Positions 25,283 to 34,821 of a stretch of DNA of 64,000 bases are shown in pieces. The notes under the pieces were generated by a model. The model was not told the origin of the DNA, made no database searches, and worked only from the letters and a program-made list of their open reading frames with translations. Each line of letters begins with the position of its first letter. Within the stretch, counting starts at the first letter, position 1. Source of the DNA: Stenomitos rutilans HA7619-LM2 (GTDB lineage Bacteria > Cyanobacteriota > Cyanobacteriia > Leptolyngbyales > Leptolyngbyaceae); assembly GCA_019358945.1 (NCBI GenBank), contig JAHHIE010000034.1:1-64000 (forward strand), in the 5' to 3' direction. Position numbers and translations under genes: made by a program.

Positions 25283-27412
25283 TCAAAACCGTCTGGTTCG
25301 GCGCGGAACGATCAGCTTTGGTCGCTGTTCCTCAGCCAGTTTAAGCTGCTGCTCAAAGAATTCTACCTGATTTTTTTCTTGAAGACGCTGCTGCATATCG
25401 ATCACGTTTCTGGCTTTAGCAGGTTGCGTGAGTGATCGAGTACCGTCTGCATCAGTGGGTTGAACAGTTGCCTTTGGGTCGACTGGCACTGCTTCCGGGG
25501 TAGGGGTAGAGGCTACTGCTGCCAGCGGCTGCTCTGACTTCAACTCTGCGGCGATTGTTTGCGTTGTTGAAGCCGTATCGATTTCTTCAGCCTGGAAGTT
25601 TGAGTTTTCAGGGTGACTAGAAGCTTTTGCTGCTGCCCGTAAACGAGTGTGCTCCTGAGCTTGCTGTTTTTGCTTGCCTGCTTTTTTTGTGTCTATTAAG
25701 CCATCCTGCTTGCCTTGATATTTCAGACGGGTGCCTCGATTAGCTTTCTTGGTTAGCTGCGCTTTCGTCGTCACAGCCTTTCTAATTTCGTTGATCTCAT
25801 CCAGGCGTAACGTTTCAGTTTCGAGTTTATTAGAATTAATTTTGCGAATGTCAAGCTCTAATTCATCAATCCACTGATTCAGAAGCTTAACCTCATCCTC
25901 AAGCATTTCGACATAGCCTAAAAACCGTCCTGGCTTCTCATTGACTTCCTTTTCAAAAGCAAGTAGACGGAGAATGTTGTCTGGGTTATATCTAAGAGTG
26001 ACAGAAGCCGCATTAACGCCCTTTAATACCTCTCCCCGGTATTTTCGTGTCCTGAATCGAACGGTGCCATGGTCGTACAGTTTCGCATCCACAACTTTCA
26101 TTAAGCAAAGATCCAGCTTCCGTTCCTCCATCACAGGAGGCAGTTCTTCATCAAGTCCATCCAGCCAAACTCGGTAGCGGCTTCTCGTCTCAAACTTAGG
26201 ATGATTCTTATGGTTGTGCACAGCGTACAGGTGCCAAGCGACCAGCTTATCTAGATCTTGCGAACTCAGACACACCTCTGATTCAACATTCTTCGGGCGC
26301 TTCTGCACGCTGGAGCCAGTGTAGCCCGGACAAGCACTCCAAACTTGACAGTTCAAGCCATGAAAAACAGTCTCTGCATCACCCCCATCTGAAACTTGCC
26401 GACGCAGATGGCAGGTAAATCCAAGCTCTTCGCTAATTGTTGCAAGATGTCTGCCAATGTCTTTGACGTGTTTAGACTTTAGGTCTCTGCCGCCATCAGT
26501 ATAAAGATGACGAAAGAAGCCATAGGGCATTGCAACATCGCGCAAATCATAGTCAGCAGGAAAATACTTGGGAAGAATGGCTCGTCGGATTAATAAGGCA
26601 ACTTCTTCCGATCCTGGTTGCTTGGCACTGAACAGATGGCTCAGTATGCATTTAGAAAAAGAATCTTTGAGAATCGACAACCAGAGGCGTGTAGCTCCCT
26701 CTCTAGGGGACAACTTGTCATCTTTAACCTTTTCAAATTGCAAGACGAGTTCGCCGTCTTCAAGCTTTGAAAGTACGTCTACTTTAGTATGGTCAACCTG
26801 TACGACTTTATTTGGATAGCTGGCTTTGAGAGCCTTACCATCTCGCGTATTCAGGAGTGGTTCAGTGCCTTGTCCCGCACTGCACTTACCTTCTTGGATT
26901 TCTCGTTGCTCGATTAACTCTTTAACAATACGTAGTACCGTTGTGTAAGCAGGATACTCTTCTGTGTTGCACTTTTTGGCTGCTTCCTGCTCAACCTTTA
27001 CGTGGACCGCTGCCGCACTCATTATCTTTCCGTTCGTGCTTCCCTTCTCCCAGGTTGTGGTGATGAAGGGCTTCCACAATTGAGTCAGCAAGTGTTCACC
27101 TTTTGTGCGTGGCGTTTCTGGCGGAATAGCTTCTTCTCCTCCTCGGAAGTATGATTGAAGCCAGCGGTAAAAGGTACGTCTAGAAACATGAAGGTGCGCT
27201 AGTACAGCTTTTTTTCTTGCTTTCTTGATTGCCTGATTAAGGGAATCAGCCACCCATTGAATGAGCCGGGAGCGAAATTCAGTCGTGGCGACCCCCTGCT
27301 GCACAAGCTGTTCGATGAACTTATGAATGTCTGTACTGTAGCTACTTTCATCGAGCAGTACCGCATCATCAGGGCATTCGGGAAGTTCGGTTTTGAGGCA
27401 ATCGTCAGGCAT
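25283..27412 (-). CDS. tnsB: TnsB-type DDE transposase
   Basis: 709 residues from the ATG at 27412. The frame is open to a GTG at 27478, but that lies inside a transposon-end repeat. An N-terminal helix-turn-helix (RKKAVLAHLHVSRRTFYRW) precedes the integrase core. The catalytic acids are D in VVQVDHTKVDV, D in LYTDGGRDLKS and E in GDAETVFHGLN, so it is probably active. A C-terminal tail of about 150 residues is low in complexity and ends in PKLIVPRRTRRF; in V-K elements the TnsB tail contacts TnsC. It would cut and join transposon ends. It is the first gene of the transposition operon. Confidence 0.9.
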   Translation of the reverse strand: MPDDCLKTELPECPDDAVLLDESSYSTDIHKFIEQLVQQGVATTEFRSRLIQWVADSLNQAIKKARKKAVLAHLHVSRRTFYRWLQSYFRGGEEAIPPETPRTKGEHLLTQLWKPFITTTWEKGSTNGKIMSAAAVHVKVEQEAAKKCNTEEYPAYTTVLRIVKELIEQREIQEGKCSAGQGTEPLLNTRDGKALKASYPNKVVQVDHTKVDVLSKLEDGELVLQFEKVKDDKLSPREGATRLWLSILKDSFSKCILSHLFSAKQPGSEEVALLIRRAILPKYFPADYDLRDVAMPYGFFRHLYTDGGRDLKSKHVKDIGRHLATISEELGFTCHLRRQVSDGGDAETVFHGLNCQVWSACPGYTGSSVQKRPKNVESEVCLSSQDLDKLVAWHLYAVHNHKNHPKFETRSRYRVWLDGLDEELPPVMEERKLDLCLMKVVDAKLYDHGTVRFRTRKYRGEVLKGVNAASVTLRYNPDNILRLLAFEKEVNEKPGRFLGYVEMLEDEVKLLNQWIDELELDIRKINSNKLETETLRLDEINEIRKAVTTKAQLTKKANRGTRLKYQGKQDGLIDTKKAGKQKQQAQEHTRLRAAAKASSHPENSNFQAEEIDTASTTQTIAAELKSEQPLAAVASTPTPEAVPVDPKATVQPTDADGTRSLTQPAKARNVIDMQQRLQEKNQVEFFEQQLKLAEEQRPKLIVPRRTRRF

Positions 27413-27467
27413 GGGAGGGAAAGAGGACAGCAAGGGTAGAGTGGCAATACTGTACCAGATTTGGAAA

Positions 27468-27547
27468 ATTTGCGCCACTAATTTACGAATGTAGCTGTTG
27501 CGATCAGGTGCGCTAAACTCTAGCTCATATTTTTTGGCTATTTACAG
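27468..27547 (-). repeat. tnsB-side transposon end
   Basis: Contains one TnsB-box-like repeat, GCGCCACTAATTTACGAA (27473-27490), and a terminal segment with ATTTTTTGGCTATTTACA ending at 27547. Read on the minus strand the terminus starts TGT, as in Tn7-like elements, so the element extends leftward from here. The 23 bases at 27527-27549 differ at one position from 36719-36741. The pentapeptide gene stops 5 bases beyond the edge. Candidate target duplication is GTAAA, without a matching partner found. Confidence 0.65.
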
Positions 27548-27553
27548 TAAAGG

Positions 27554-29710
27554 TCAAACAATACTGCTACTACCTTCACCGTTTAGCTGGGCGATCGCGT
27601 TTTGGATGGCAGTAGCGATCGCCCTTTCTGGAAGCGCCGCCAAAATTTGCTGTTCTTGTTGTAACAGGGATTGTTTGAATTGTGGATCTCGCTGCGCTTC
27701 TTCGAGAATGATAAGTTGGATCAATTCTGTTTGTTCATTGGCTGTGGTTGCTACATTGCTAGACCTCAATTGATTCAGCAGAGTATTAACCACTTGAGTT
27801 TCATGCCCATCTCCCGTAACTAGGCTACGAACTTGATTGCTGGCTTCTGTGTACCTAATTTCACCCGCACCAGTGACGTTTGTAATCGTGCCACCCACAA
27901 AATAGAAGTTGCTGCCGATGCGTTTAGCAAGCTGCTTCACTTCTTCATTCGTTTCTTCTTGCGTTTTTTTGACGTTTGCAAGATCACTAACCAATCTACG
28001 GAAAAGCGGGCTATTTTCCAGGCGAGTCGCAGTGACTTCATATCCCTGGTAAACAGCATCTTGAATTTCTTTGATTCGGCGCTCTACATTGGCAGGATCA
28101 TCGCTTGTGACTTTCACAACCCATAAGTCTTGCCGCTGCTCAATTCCTTGCAGTTTTAGTTTTAGGTCTGGTTTATCAGTTTGTAGCTTATCAAATGTCA
28201 AGCTGAGGGCAGTATAGTCAAATTCTTCGCCCTTAAATACAAGCTCTAACTCATTCTCAGGTTGCTGGAACAGGGAAGCAAATTCACCGGGTTCAAAATT
28301 GCGATCGACGGGATAGCGGTCAGTAGGTTGTCCATCCCGATAGCGTCGGTAGATGTAATCACAGCGAACCTCCGTAAAGTTGGTTTTGCTGCTAACGCTC
28401 CAGTCTTCAATGCAGATGCCAGTCAAGTCTGCTCCTGAAAAGTCAGCCCGTGCGACTTGAGCACGAACGAGAATGCAGTCTCGTAAGTCAGCATTTCGCA
28501 AGTTTGCCTCTGTCAGGTTGGCATCAATCAGAATATTCTTACGCAAGTCAACCCTTTGAAAATCTGCCCCTGCAAGTTGGGTCCGAATGAGGGTACTTCC
28601 TCGTAGGTCTGTGCTTTTAAGGTCCGTACTTTTAAGGTCTGCGCCTGTCAGGTTGATATCTGTAAAATCAAATTCACGCATATCTGCACCTTGAAGATAC
28701 GCGCCTCGCAAATTAAATCCTCTAAAGTCTTTATCACGGCTACTGCCATGTGTGAGTAATCGCTGAACTTTGGGATACTCCAAATCGAGGTATTGATTAT
28801 CTACTCTGGCTCGTTCCAAGCCAACTACACCTTGAAAACATGTGCGATAAAGATTTTGCGCCCGTAAATCAGAATTTGCTAACTTAGCATTGGTAAAGTT
28901 AACATTACTCAAATCTAGGTTTGCAAAAGAAGTTCCCCACCAAGAACCGACTATGAGCGCCCAAAATCGTTGGAGTCCTGGATATGACCAAGGTGTTTCT
29001 CGAAGGTAGTTAGCGAGCCAAGCAATCAGTGTTAAAAATACTCCATATCCAGCACCGAGCAAAAGTACTGTCCAGTATGTCAGTGGTGAAGTAAGCAAAA
29101 TTTTGCTGTATGGTAAGCTCTTTCGTTCTAACACATCAGCAATTACCCCAAAACAGCTAATCGTTGCAGAAGAAACACCGCTGACAACAATAACAATTTT
29201 AAGAAAATTGGAATTAATGAATAAAATATCAGCAACAGCAATAATGAAACGAATTGCTAGAAAACCAGCGGCACTTAGTCCTAAACACAATCCTGTTGCT
29301 ACTATAGTCGTTATTAAAAAAGCAGAAAAGCCTTGAATAAGACCAAAAACCCCCAATAAAATTGACAATGCAATGACGATACCCAAACTAACAAATAGAG
29401 TAAGTGTTACTTTAATTATGTCTTGAGTAATAGCACTTACAAGCACAACTAATACAATTAAAAACGTAATGTGAAGCTGTGAACGAGCGGGATTGTCAAT
29501 TATGCCGTACAAGCTAATGAATCCGCCAACGTAGCCTGCAAGCACGTTCGCTAAAACACTCAGTATAATGGTTAGCAGAGCCAAAACATTTTTAAATAAA
29601 ACCTGTTGACCCGCACTCTTACTTTGAAAATCTATGTTTAAACTGTTCTGCCCAAATCGTTTACCCTGAATAGACTTAGCTTTGTGGTACTTCTGCTGAT
29701 CCGTTTTCAT
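27554..29710 (-). CDS. Membrane pentapeptide-repeat protein with shared GAG motif
   Basis: 718 residues. The first 265 hold five or six hydrophobic segments (for example LLTIILSVLANVLAGYVGGF). Residues about 275-440 are pentapeptide repeats (NLTGADLKSTDLKSTDLRGS), a right-handed beta-helix. A soluble region and a short coiled coil follow, then VGGTITNVTGAGEIRYTEAS (about residue 610), almost the same as a motif in the CHAT protein at 33865, and a helical tail. Likely sits in the plasma membrane with its tail in the cytosol. Divergent from the trypsin/WD40 gene. The transposon end abuts its stop codon, so it may have been captured or may mark an insertion site. Confidence 0.8.
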   Translation of the reverse strand: MKTDQQKYHKAKSIQGKRFGQNSLNIDFQSKSAGQQVLFKNVLALLTIILSVLANVLAGYVGGFISLYGIIDNPARSQLHITFLIVLVVLVSAITQDIIKVTLTLFVSLGIVIALSILLGVFGLIQGFSAFLITTIVATGLCLGLSAAGFLAIRFIIAVADILFINSNFLKIVIVVSGVSSATISCFGVIADVLERKSLPYSKILLTSPLTYWTVLLLGAGYGVFLTLIAWLANYLRETPWSYPGLQRFWALIVGSWWGTSFANLDLSNVNFTNAKLANSDLRAQNLYRTCFQGVVGLERARVDNQYLDLEYPKVQRLLTHGSSRDKDFRGFNLRGAYLQGADMREFDFTDINLTGADLKSTDLKSTDLRGSTLIRTQLAGADFQRVDLRKNILIDANLTEANLRNADLRDCILVRAQVARADFSGADLTGICIEDWSVSSKTNFTEVRCDYIYRRYRDGQPTDRYPVDRNFEPGEFASLFQQPENELELVFKGEEFDYTALSLTFDKLQTDKPDLKLKLQGIEQRQDLWVVKVTSDDPANVERRIKEIQDAVYQGYEVTATRLENSPLFRRLVSDLANVKKTQEETNEEVKQLAKRIGSNFYFVGGTITNVTGAGEIRYTEASNQVRSLVTGDGHETQVVNTLLNQLRSSNVATTANEQTELIQLIILEEAQRDPQFKQSLLQQEQQILAALPERAIATAIQNAIAQLNGEGSSSIV

Positions 29711-29955
29711 TCCGCAGACCTTGAGTGAGAATCAAAATTACCAGATATGGTTAAAGTCAAACAGTATTAAAAAATCTGCGTTTCTTAACTCTTAGTACAA
29801 TGGCTTTGAAAAATTAGTCTAGGATAATATAGCTTTAAGGTTGCTGGGCATCTTGAAATCGTTGATAATTAAATCCACGGACTGAACCAATATTGTTTCA
29901 TGTAATTTAGCAATATTACTATGCAATCATGGTTGTTTCTGTTTAAATTAACAAA
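29711..29955. promoter_or_regulatory. Divergent promoter region
   Basis: 245 AT-rich bases between two divergent genes of the conflict module. Promoters for both must lie here, but I cannot assign boxes with confidence; TATAAT-like stretches are frequent by chance in such DNA. No clear operator repeat was seen. Confidence 0.3.
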
Positions 29956-32900
29956 ATGTATACCACTCAATCAAAGCAACCTGTTCTACAACTGCAAGGC
30001 AATATTCCTGGTTTTCCGGGAACGAATCTTCCAGGTGTATCGATCATTGGCACCCTAATCTCTACTGAACCTCTTCGAGTTGAGAATTTTATAGAGGTTG
30101 TTGAAATTGTCAGGGCACGCTCGCGTTCTGAGCAACATGCTTTAGTTAGTGTAGTCATTGATACTGAAGATTTCGTACCAATTTCGTTTCTAGAAGCTGG
30201 AGTTAAGCAAAGTTCATCAGTTTGTCGGATTGCAAGGTACTTTTCTCATTCAAGCTTCCTTGACTTTGTGAAGAATCTTGAAGTAGCGATTGAGCAACTA
30301 GGGAGTTTTCCTCACAATTTTGATAGCGCTGACAAAGTAATTGAAATCTTCTCCATTCCTCAGCAAATCGCCGAAGGAGTGTTTAGCGAAGCAGTTCGGC
30401 AACAATTTCAAGCAGGAGACAAAACTCCGCTCAAAGCACTTCAGGATATTACAGAAAATCAACTTGCCAAAATCTTACCGATTCCGATCGGTACTGGTTT
30501 TTTAGTCGGCGGAAGCCATCTGCTCACAAATCATCACGTAATTCCAGATGCAGAAACGGCGGATCAGTGCGTTGCTCAGTTCAGCTTTGCTGAAAACCTA
30601 CAAGGTGAGAACCAAAAATCAATTGACTACGAATTTGATTCGACTCTTTTTGTTTCTAATCCTGGTCTCGATTACACATTGGTGCAACTCAAGTCAGGTA
30701 TGTTTACTCGACAAGCAGGCTTTGAACTTGGTTGGATTCAATTAGTTGAAAATGATGAAAGTGTTGCTCCTGGATTGGTATGGGTTGAGTTTGAAGGCAG
30801 CCGCGATCAGATTCTCTCAGTAATGGAAGCGGGTAAAGTTGCGATCGATGCCTTGAAATTACGCGGCTACACTATCGACACAGAAGAATCTCTAATCATC
30901 TGGCATCAGGATGCTAATTCTTCAGAGGTTGAGATTTATGAGCAGGAAGAGATTAAAGAACTCGGTCGATTAATGGGAGAGGATGCATTCAATGAGCCTG
31001 GTAAAAGGGTTAGCGATCGTGCATTGAGACGAAAACGTGGCGACTCTGTAATTGTTGTTCAACATCCGAAAGGTAGGCAAAAACAAATTGTTCTCAACAA
31101 TAATGAAGTCATTACTAATGGACTCTACGAGGACTTTTTGAGATATAAAGCAGATGCAGATTATGGTTCGTCAGGTAGTCCTGCATTTAATACACGCTGG
31201 GAATTGGTCGCACTCCATCATGCTGCTGTCCCTAAAAAACCTGAAGATCCTACTAAGCAGAGTCCGGCTGGAGATCGCACTCCTATCGAGTGCCATCAGG
31301 GAGTTAGAACTTGCCGCATCATTGATGATCTCAAACGACGAAGTTTTAGAAATCCAAAACTGAAAAACTTCATTCAAGATTTTGTGATTACGGCTGAGCA
31401 GTTAAACTATCCGCCGTTACCAGCCGCCTTGGAGTTTGATGGTCAGCACAGTTACGTGAGCTTGAATTCCAGAATTTTTGCTACTTCAGTTGTTCACAGC
31501 GCTCAACAACAAAAAGGAACGATTAAATTCTGGAGTCAAGATTTTGTAGAGCTTGGAAGTTTTGAATCAACGGCACTCAATACAGAAATCTGCTTTAGCC
31601 CAACTAAAACCATTATTGCTGAAGCGATGACTGATTCCAGTGTCAAGCTGTGGAATGCAGAGAGCGGACAAGCGATGACTGATTTCAGCATCAAGCTGTG
31701 GAATGCTGAGAGCGGACAACTGATCAGACTTTTGACAGGTCATCAAGGAACAGTTATGAGTCTCAGCCTTAATTCTGATGGCAATAGACTCGCCTCTGGA
31801 AGTGCAGACAAAACGGTCAAATTCTGGAATCTTGAAACTGGCGAATTTAAAACGTTTGAAGGACATACAGATTTCGTTCGGTCAGTCAGCTTGAGTCCTG
31901 ATAGTAAGAGAATTGCTTCTGCTAGTGGGGGTGAAAGAGCATTCAAGCTTTGGACGGTTGATACGCTTGATTTTAGATCTTTTGAAGGACACACTGACTT
32001 CGTTAGGGTTGTATGCTTTAGCCCAGATGGAGAAATGATTGCTTCTGGAAGCAGCGATAAAACAATCAAGCTTTGGAGAGTTGAGGACGGCGAAGTTGTA
32101 AAAGCACTGGAAGGACATCAAGCGTTAGTAGTTCAGGTGTGCTTTAGCCCCAATAGCCAGATGCTTGCCTCTAGCGATCGTAGTGTCGTTAAGCTTTGGA
32201 ATCTTGCTACAGGAGAGTCGAAGGAGATTCAGGAAGCAGGGGTAGATTTCCTCAGCTTTAGCTCTGATGGTCAAACGATAGCAACTTCAGCAACTTTAAA
32301 TAAGGATGGAGGGATTGAAGGAGGTATCATTAAACTCTGGAAACTTGATGGAACACTATTTACACTTCTTGAGAATGCTGGTTCTAATTTTAAATTTAAT
32401 TCCAGAAGTGTTCAATCCGTTCGTAATCTACAAAGCTTAGAAACGCTAAATGCTATTACCATCGAAGCTTGGATCAATCCAATAATGGGTGGTATGGTCA
32501 TCAGCCGAACACTGGACGCAGCGCATCCAAGACCAGGTGAATTTACCCTCAGAGTAAACTCGATTGGTCAGGCTTTGTTTTCTGTGCTTTCAGTTTCGGC
32601 AGATGCATCAACCAAATACTACTCTTCAGTTTCCACAATTCCTGCGCTACAGTACGAGTTCAGCCACATTGCTGCAACCTGGGATGGATCAACTATCAAA
32701 CTATATGTTAATGGACGTGAGGGACAATCAATGGACGAACCGAGTCCAGTTGACTTAGAAGGGGATTCTAATTTGCCGTCCAGTGCTCCAATCCTTATGG
32801 GGGTAGCGCTAAAACAAGGAACATCAGAATTAGCCCATCCTCCTCATACTCGGATTCCAGACTTGGAGCAGTTCTTCTCAGGCACGATCGCTGAAGTTCG

Positions 32901-33870
32901 TTTGTGGAATATCGCTCGAAGTTCACAAGATATTGCCATGAATATGACGCGGCAATTAAGCAACAACGAGCCAGGGTTAGTTGGTTATTGGAGATTTGAA
33001 GAGAGCCAGAGTGACAACGTGTACAACTCTGTGTCTCAGCAAAGTGATTACGGCATTCTTCGAGGGGTAAAGCGATTAAATGCTTCTCAACTATATTTCG
33101 CAGCCTTACCCTACGGTCTTAGATTTAGTAGCAATACGGAGCAGGTTGATTGTGCAAACAACAACGATTTAGTCATCATAGAAGCAATTACGATCGAGGC
33201 ATGGATTAAACACAAATTTGGTAATTGTTCGCTTGTGAGTCAAGGTGATCTGAATGGGTGCAGCTATTCAATTGCATGGCATAACGGTAAAATCCGAGTG
33301 ATTTTGCAGGGCGAAAGCGCGTTAAACAGAACAGTAGCTGTCACAAAAGATAGTTTTCCTCAAGATTTGATTTGGCATCATGTCGCGTTCACTTGGGAGC
33401 ACGCCTCATCGGAGCTTTCTATTTACATTGATGGTAGAGTGCAAGACTCCCTGGTGATTGAGGGGCAGGCAAAGACGATTGTAACTCCTGCCAAAAACCA
33501 AACCCTTGGGCTATTTACAAGCTCACTGAAGGGTGTGACAGGTAACTTGAAGATTGGCGGTCAAGAAGCGGAACTGGATGTTCCGCAGTCACAGAAAAGG
33601 TTTTACGATGTCGCAATCGCAGATGTCCGACTCTGGAATGTCTGTCGTCCTCAAGACCAGATTAAAGCAAACATGTCACGGCGGTTGAACAGCGACGTAG
33701 AGAACGACAATGGTCTGATTGGCTACTGGCGACTCGATGAAGGCAGTGACGATCGAGTGATAAATCTTGTATCTAAAACACCAGCTACCATTCATGGCGC
33801 AAAATGGTTTCCGATGCCAGTCGTGTCAGAACAAACGACAACTGCCAATACCAACTTTCCTGAGTCATGA
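29956..33870 (+). CDS. Trypsin-like protease / WD40 / LamG multidomain protein
   Basis: 1304 residues. Residues 1-170 are an uncharacterised N-terminal domain, perhaps an adaptor. Residues 175-430 are a trypsin-like serine protease with His in LLTNHHVIPDAE, Asp in GLDYTLVQLK and Ser in DYGSSGSPAF. Residues 480-810 are WD40-type beta-propeller repeats (KTVKFWNLETGEF, KTIKLWRVEDGEV). Two LamG/concanavalin-like domains follow (about 815-1030 and 1050-1295; AITIEAWINP, GLVGYWRFEES). No signal peptide, so it probably works in the cytosol. This architecture belongs to cyanobacterial conflict proteins, where the propeller senses and the protease acts. Convergent with the CHAT gene, overlapping it by 6 bases. 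Confidence 0.85.
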   Translation: MYTTQSKQPVLQLQGNIPGFPGTNLPGVSIIGTLISTEPLRVENFIEVVEIVRARSRSEQHALVSVVIDTEDFVPISFLEAGVKQSSSVCRIARYFSHSSFLDFVKNLEVAIEQLGSFPHNFDSADKVIEIFSIPQQIAEGVFSEAVRQQFQAGDKTPLKALQDITENQLAKILPIPIGTGFLVGGSHLLTNHHVIPDAETADQCVAQFSFAENLQGENQKSIDYEFDSTLFVSNPGLDYTLVQLKSGMFTRQAGFELGWIQLVENDESVAPGLVWVEFEGSRDQILSVMEAGKVAIDALKLRGYTIDTEESLIIWHQDANSSEVEIYEQEEIKELGRLMGEDAFNEPGKRVSDRALRRKRGDSVIVVQHPKGRQKQIVLNNNEVITNGLYEDFLRYKADADYGSSGSPAFNTRWELVALHHAAVPKKPEDPTKQSPAGDRTPIECHQGVRTCRIIDDLKRRSFRNPKLKNFIQDFVITAEQLNYPPLPAALEFDGQHSYVSLNSRIFATSVVHSAQQQKGTIKFWSQDFVELGSFESTALNTEICFSPTKTIIAEAMTDSSVKLWNAESGQAMTDFSIKLWNAESGQLIRLLTGHQGTVMSLSLNSDGNRLASGSADKTVKFWNLETGEFKTFEGHTDFVRSVSLSPDSKRIASASGGERAFKLWTVDTLDFRSFEGHTDFVRVVCFSPDGEMIASGSSDKTIKLWRVEDGEVVKALEGHQALVVQVCFSPNSQMLASSDRSVVKLWNLATGESKEIQEAGVDFLSFSSDGQTIATSATLNKDGGIEGGIIKLWKLDGTLFTLLENAGSNFKFNSRSVQSVRNLQSLETLNAITIEAWINPIMGGMVISRTLDAAHPRPGEFTLRVNSIGQALFSVLSVSADASTKYYSSVSTIPALQYEFSHIAATWDGSTIKLYVNGREGQSMDEPSPVDLEGDSNLPSSAPILMGVALKQGTSELAHPPHTRIPDLEQFFSGTIAEVRLWNIARSSQDIAMNMTRQLSNNEPGLVGYWRFEESQSDNVYNSVSQQSDYGILRGVKRLNASQLYFAALPYGLRFSSNTEQVDCANNNDLVIIEAITIEAWIKHKFGNCSLVSQGDLNGCSYSIAWHNGKIRVILQGESALNRTVAVTKDSFPQDLIWHHVAFTWEHASSELSIYIDGRVQDSLVIEGQAKTIVTPAKNQTLGLFTSSLKGVTGNLKIGGQEAELDVPQSQKRFYDVAIADVRLWNVCRPQDQIKANMSRRLNSDVENDNGLIGYWRLDEGSDDRVINLVSKTPATIHGAKWFPMPVVSEQTTTANTNFPES
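31624..31719 (+). repeat. Tandem 48-bp duplication inside the WD40 part
   Basis: Two 48-bp units (31624-31671 and 31672-31719) encode AMTDSSVKLWNAESGQ and AMTDFSIKLWNAESGQ. They differ at only a few bases, so the duplication is recent compared with the other WD40 repeats. Each unit is only about 16 residues, less than a full propeller blade. Confidence 0.85.
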
Positions 33871-34800
33871 TTTGCATTTGAGAATCGGTGTGAGATGCTC
33901 TGGAATTCCAGCCATCTGAATTGCGTTGCATCCCAGCTTGTAGGCAAACTCCACCGATCGCCCTGCTAACAGCGCATCATAAAAGCCGATCGCAAATTCG
34001 ATCGCCGCTTGATCTCCAATTGAGCGCTTCATGCCTACGACACAAGCAATATGTTGCGAGATTGCTTTCGCTTGGACTTCTGAGTAACACGCATTCAGCA
34101 CCACACACTCAACCTGGTGAGTAAATAAGGCAAACAAACTGGCGATCGCTGCTCCAGAAACCAACTTCGGTTGCCCAGTTTCATCCTCAAACATCAAGCC
34201 TTCTGGCTCTGCATCGGTATCCGAAACGACGCTGAATTTACGAGCAGATAGCGGCTCGTTACCTGAATTTTCAGTTCCAACGCCATGACCTGAGAAGTGA
34301 ACAATCTGGGGCTGATAATCGAGCAACGCCCGCTGCATGTCTCTAGCAGTTACCGCCCACTTTGAGATCACCTTAAACTCATCTCGATGGCGCGATCGCC
34401 TCAGTCCCTCCTCAATCTCGCGTACCTCTTCCCCCAATCGCAGAGAAGGAGTTCCCTTGGGGTTTGCCGCCAAAACCAGAATCGTCTTGACCAATTGAGG
34501 TTCACCAGCAACCCTAGCGCCCTTGTCTGAAATGGCTGGCTGATGGGTAGCTTCTTGATAATGAATATTTCCAGCCCCAGTGAGATTAGTAATGCTGCTA
34601 CCTGAGATGTTGAAAACTGCTCCCTGCACATTACCCATCGCCGTCCCGCCTGACATTTGTCCGATCGCCTGATTGCGATCGCCCTCCACCGTTTGCCCAA
34701 CTTGCGGCGCTTGAGGATGAGAACTCTTTGAAGAATCAACGGTATCTGGAGCAGACGAATTTGTAGCAGCCTGATTGGGATCAGGTCGTTCATTAGTCAT
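33865..34800 (-). CDS. CHAT-domain protease with two putative signalling motifs
   Basis: 311 residues. The C-terminal two thirds is a CHAT caspase-like domain: IVHFSGHGVG (catalytic His) and VVLNACYSEVQ (catalytic Cys). The N-terminal 95 residues are Gly/Asn/Gln-rich and carry two motifs. One, NQAIGQMSGGTAMGNVQG, is shared with the small protein encoded just upstream. The other, SITNLTGAGNIHYQEA, is shared with the pentapeptide protein at 27554. This makes it a likely hub that is recruited or activated through motif-templated assembly. It lies 21 bases downstream of the small gene in one leftward operon. Confidence 0.85.
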   Translation of the reverse strand: MTNERPDPNQAATNSSAPDTVDSSKSSHPQAPQVGQTVEGDRNQAIGQMSGGTAMGNVQGAVFNISGSSITNLTGAGNIHYQEATHQPAISDKGARVAGEPQLVKTILVLAANPKGTPSLRLGEEVREIEEGLRRSRHRDEFKVISKWAVTARDMQRALLDYQPQIVHFSGHGVGTENSGNEPLSARKFSVVSDTDAEPEGLMFEDETGQPKLVSGAAIASLFALFTHQVECVVLNACYSEVQAKAISQHIACVVGMKRSIGDQAAIEFAIGFYDALLAGRSVEFAYKLGCNAIQMAGIPEHLTPILKCKS

Positions 34801-34821
34801 TTCGTTTAATCTGCCTCCTAC

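Noticed and set aside
27412-27478. Extended tnsB start at the GTG at 27478
   Set aside because: The codon lies within the transposon-end repeat; ATG 27412 gives a normal N-terminus.
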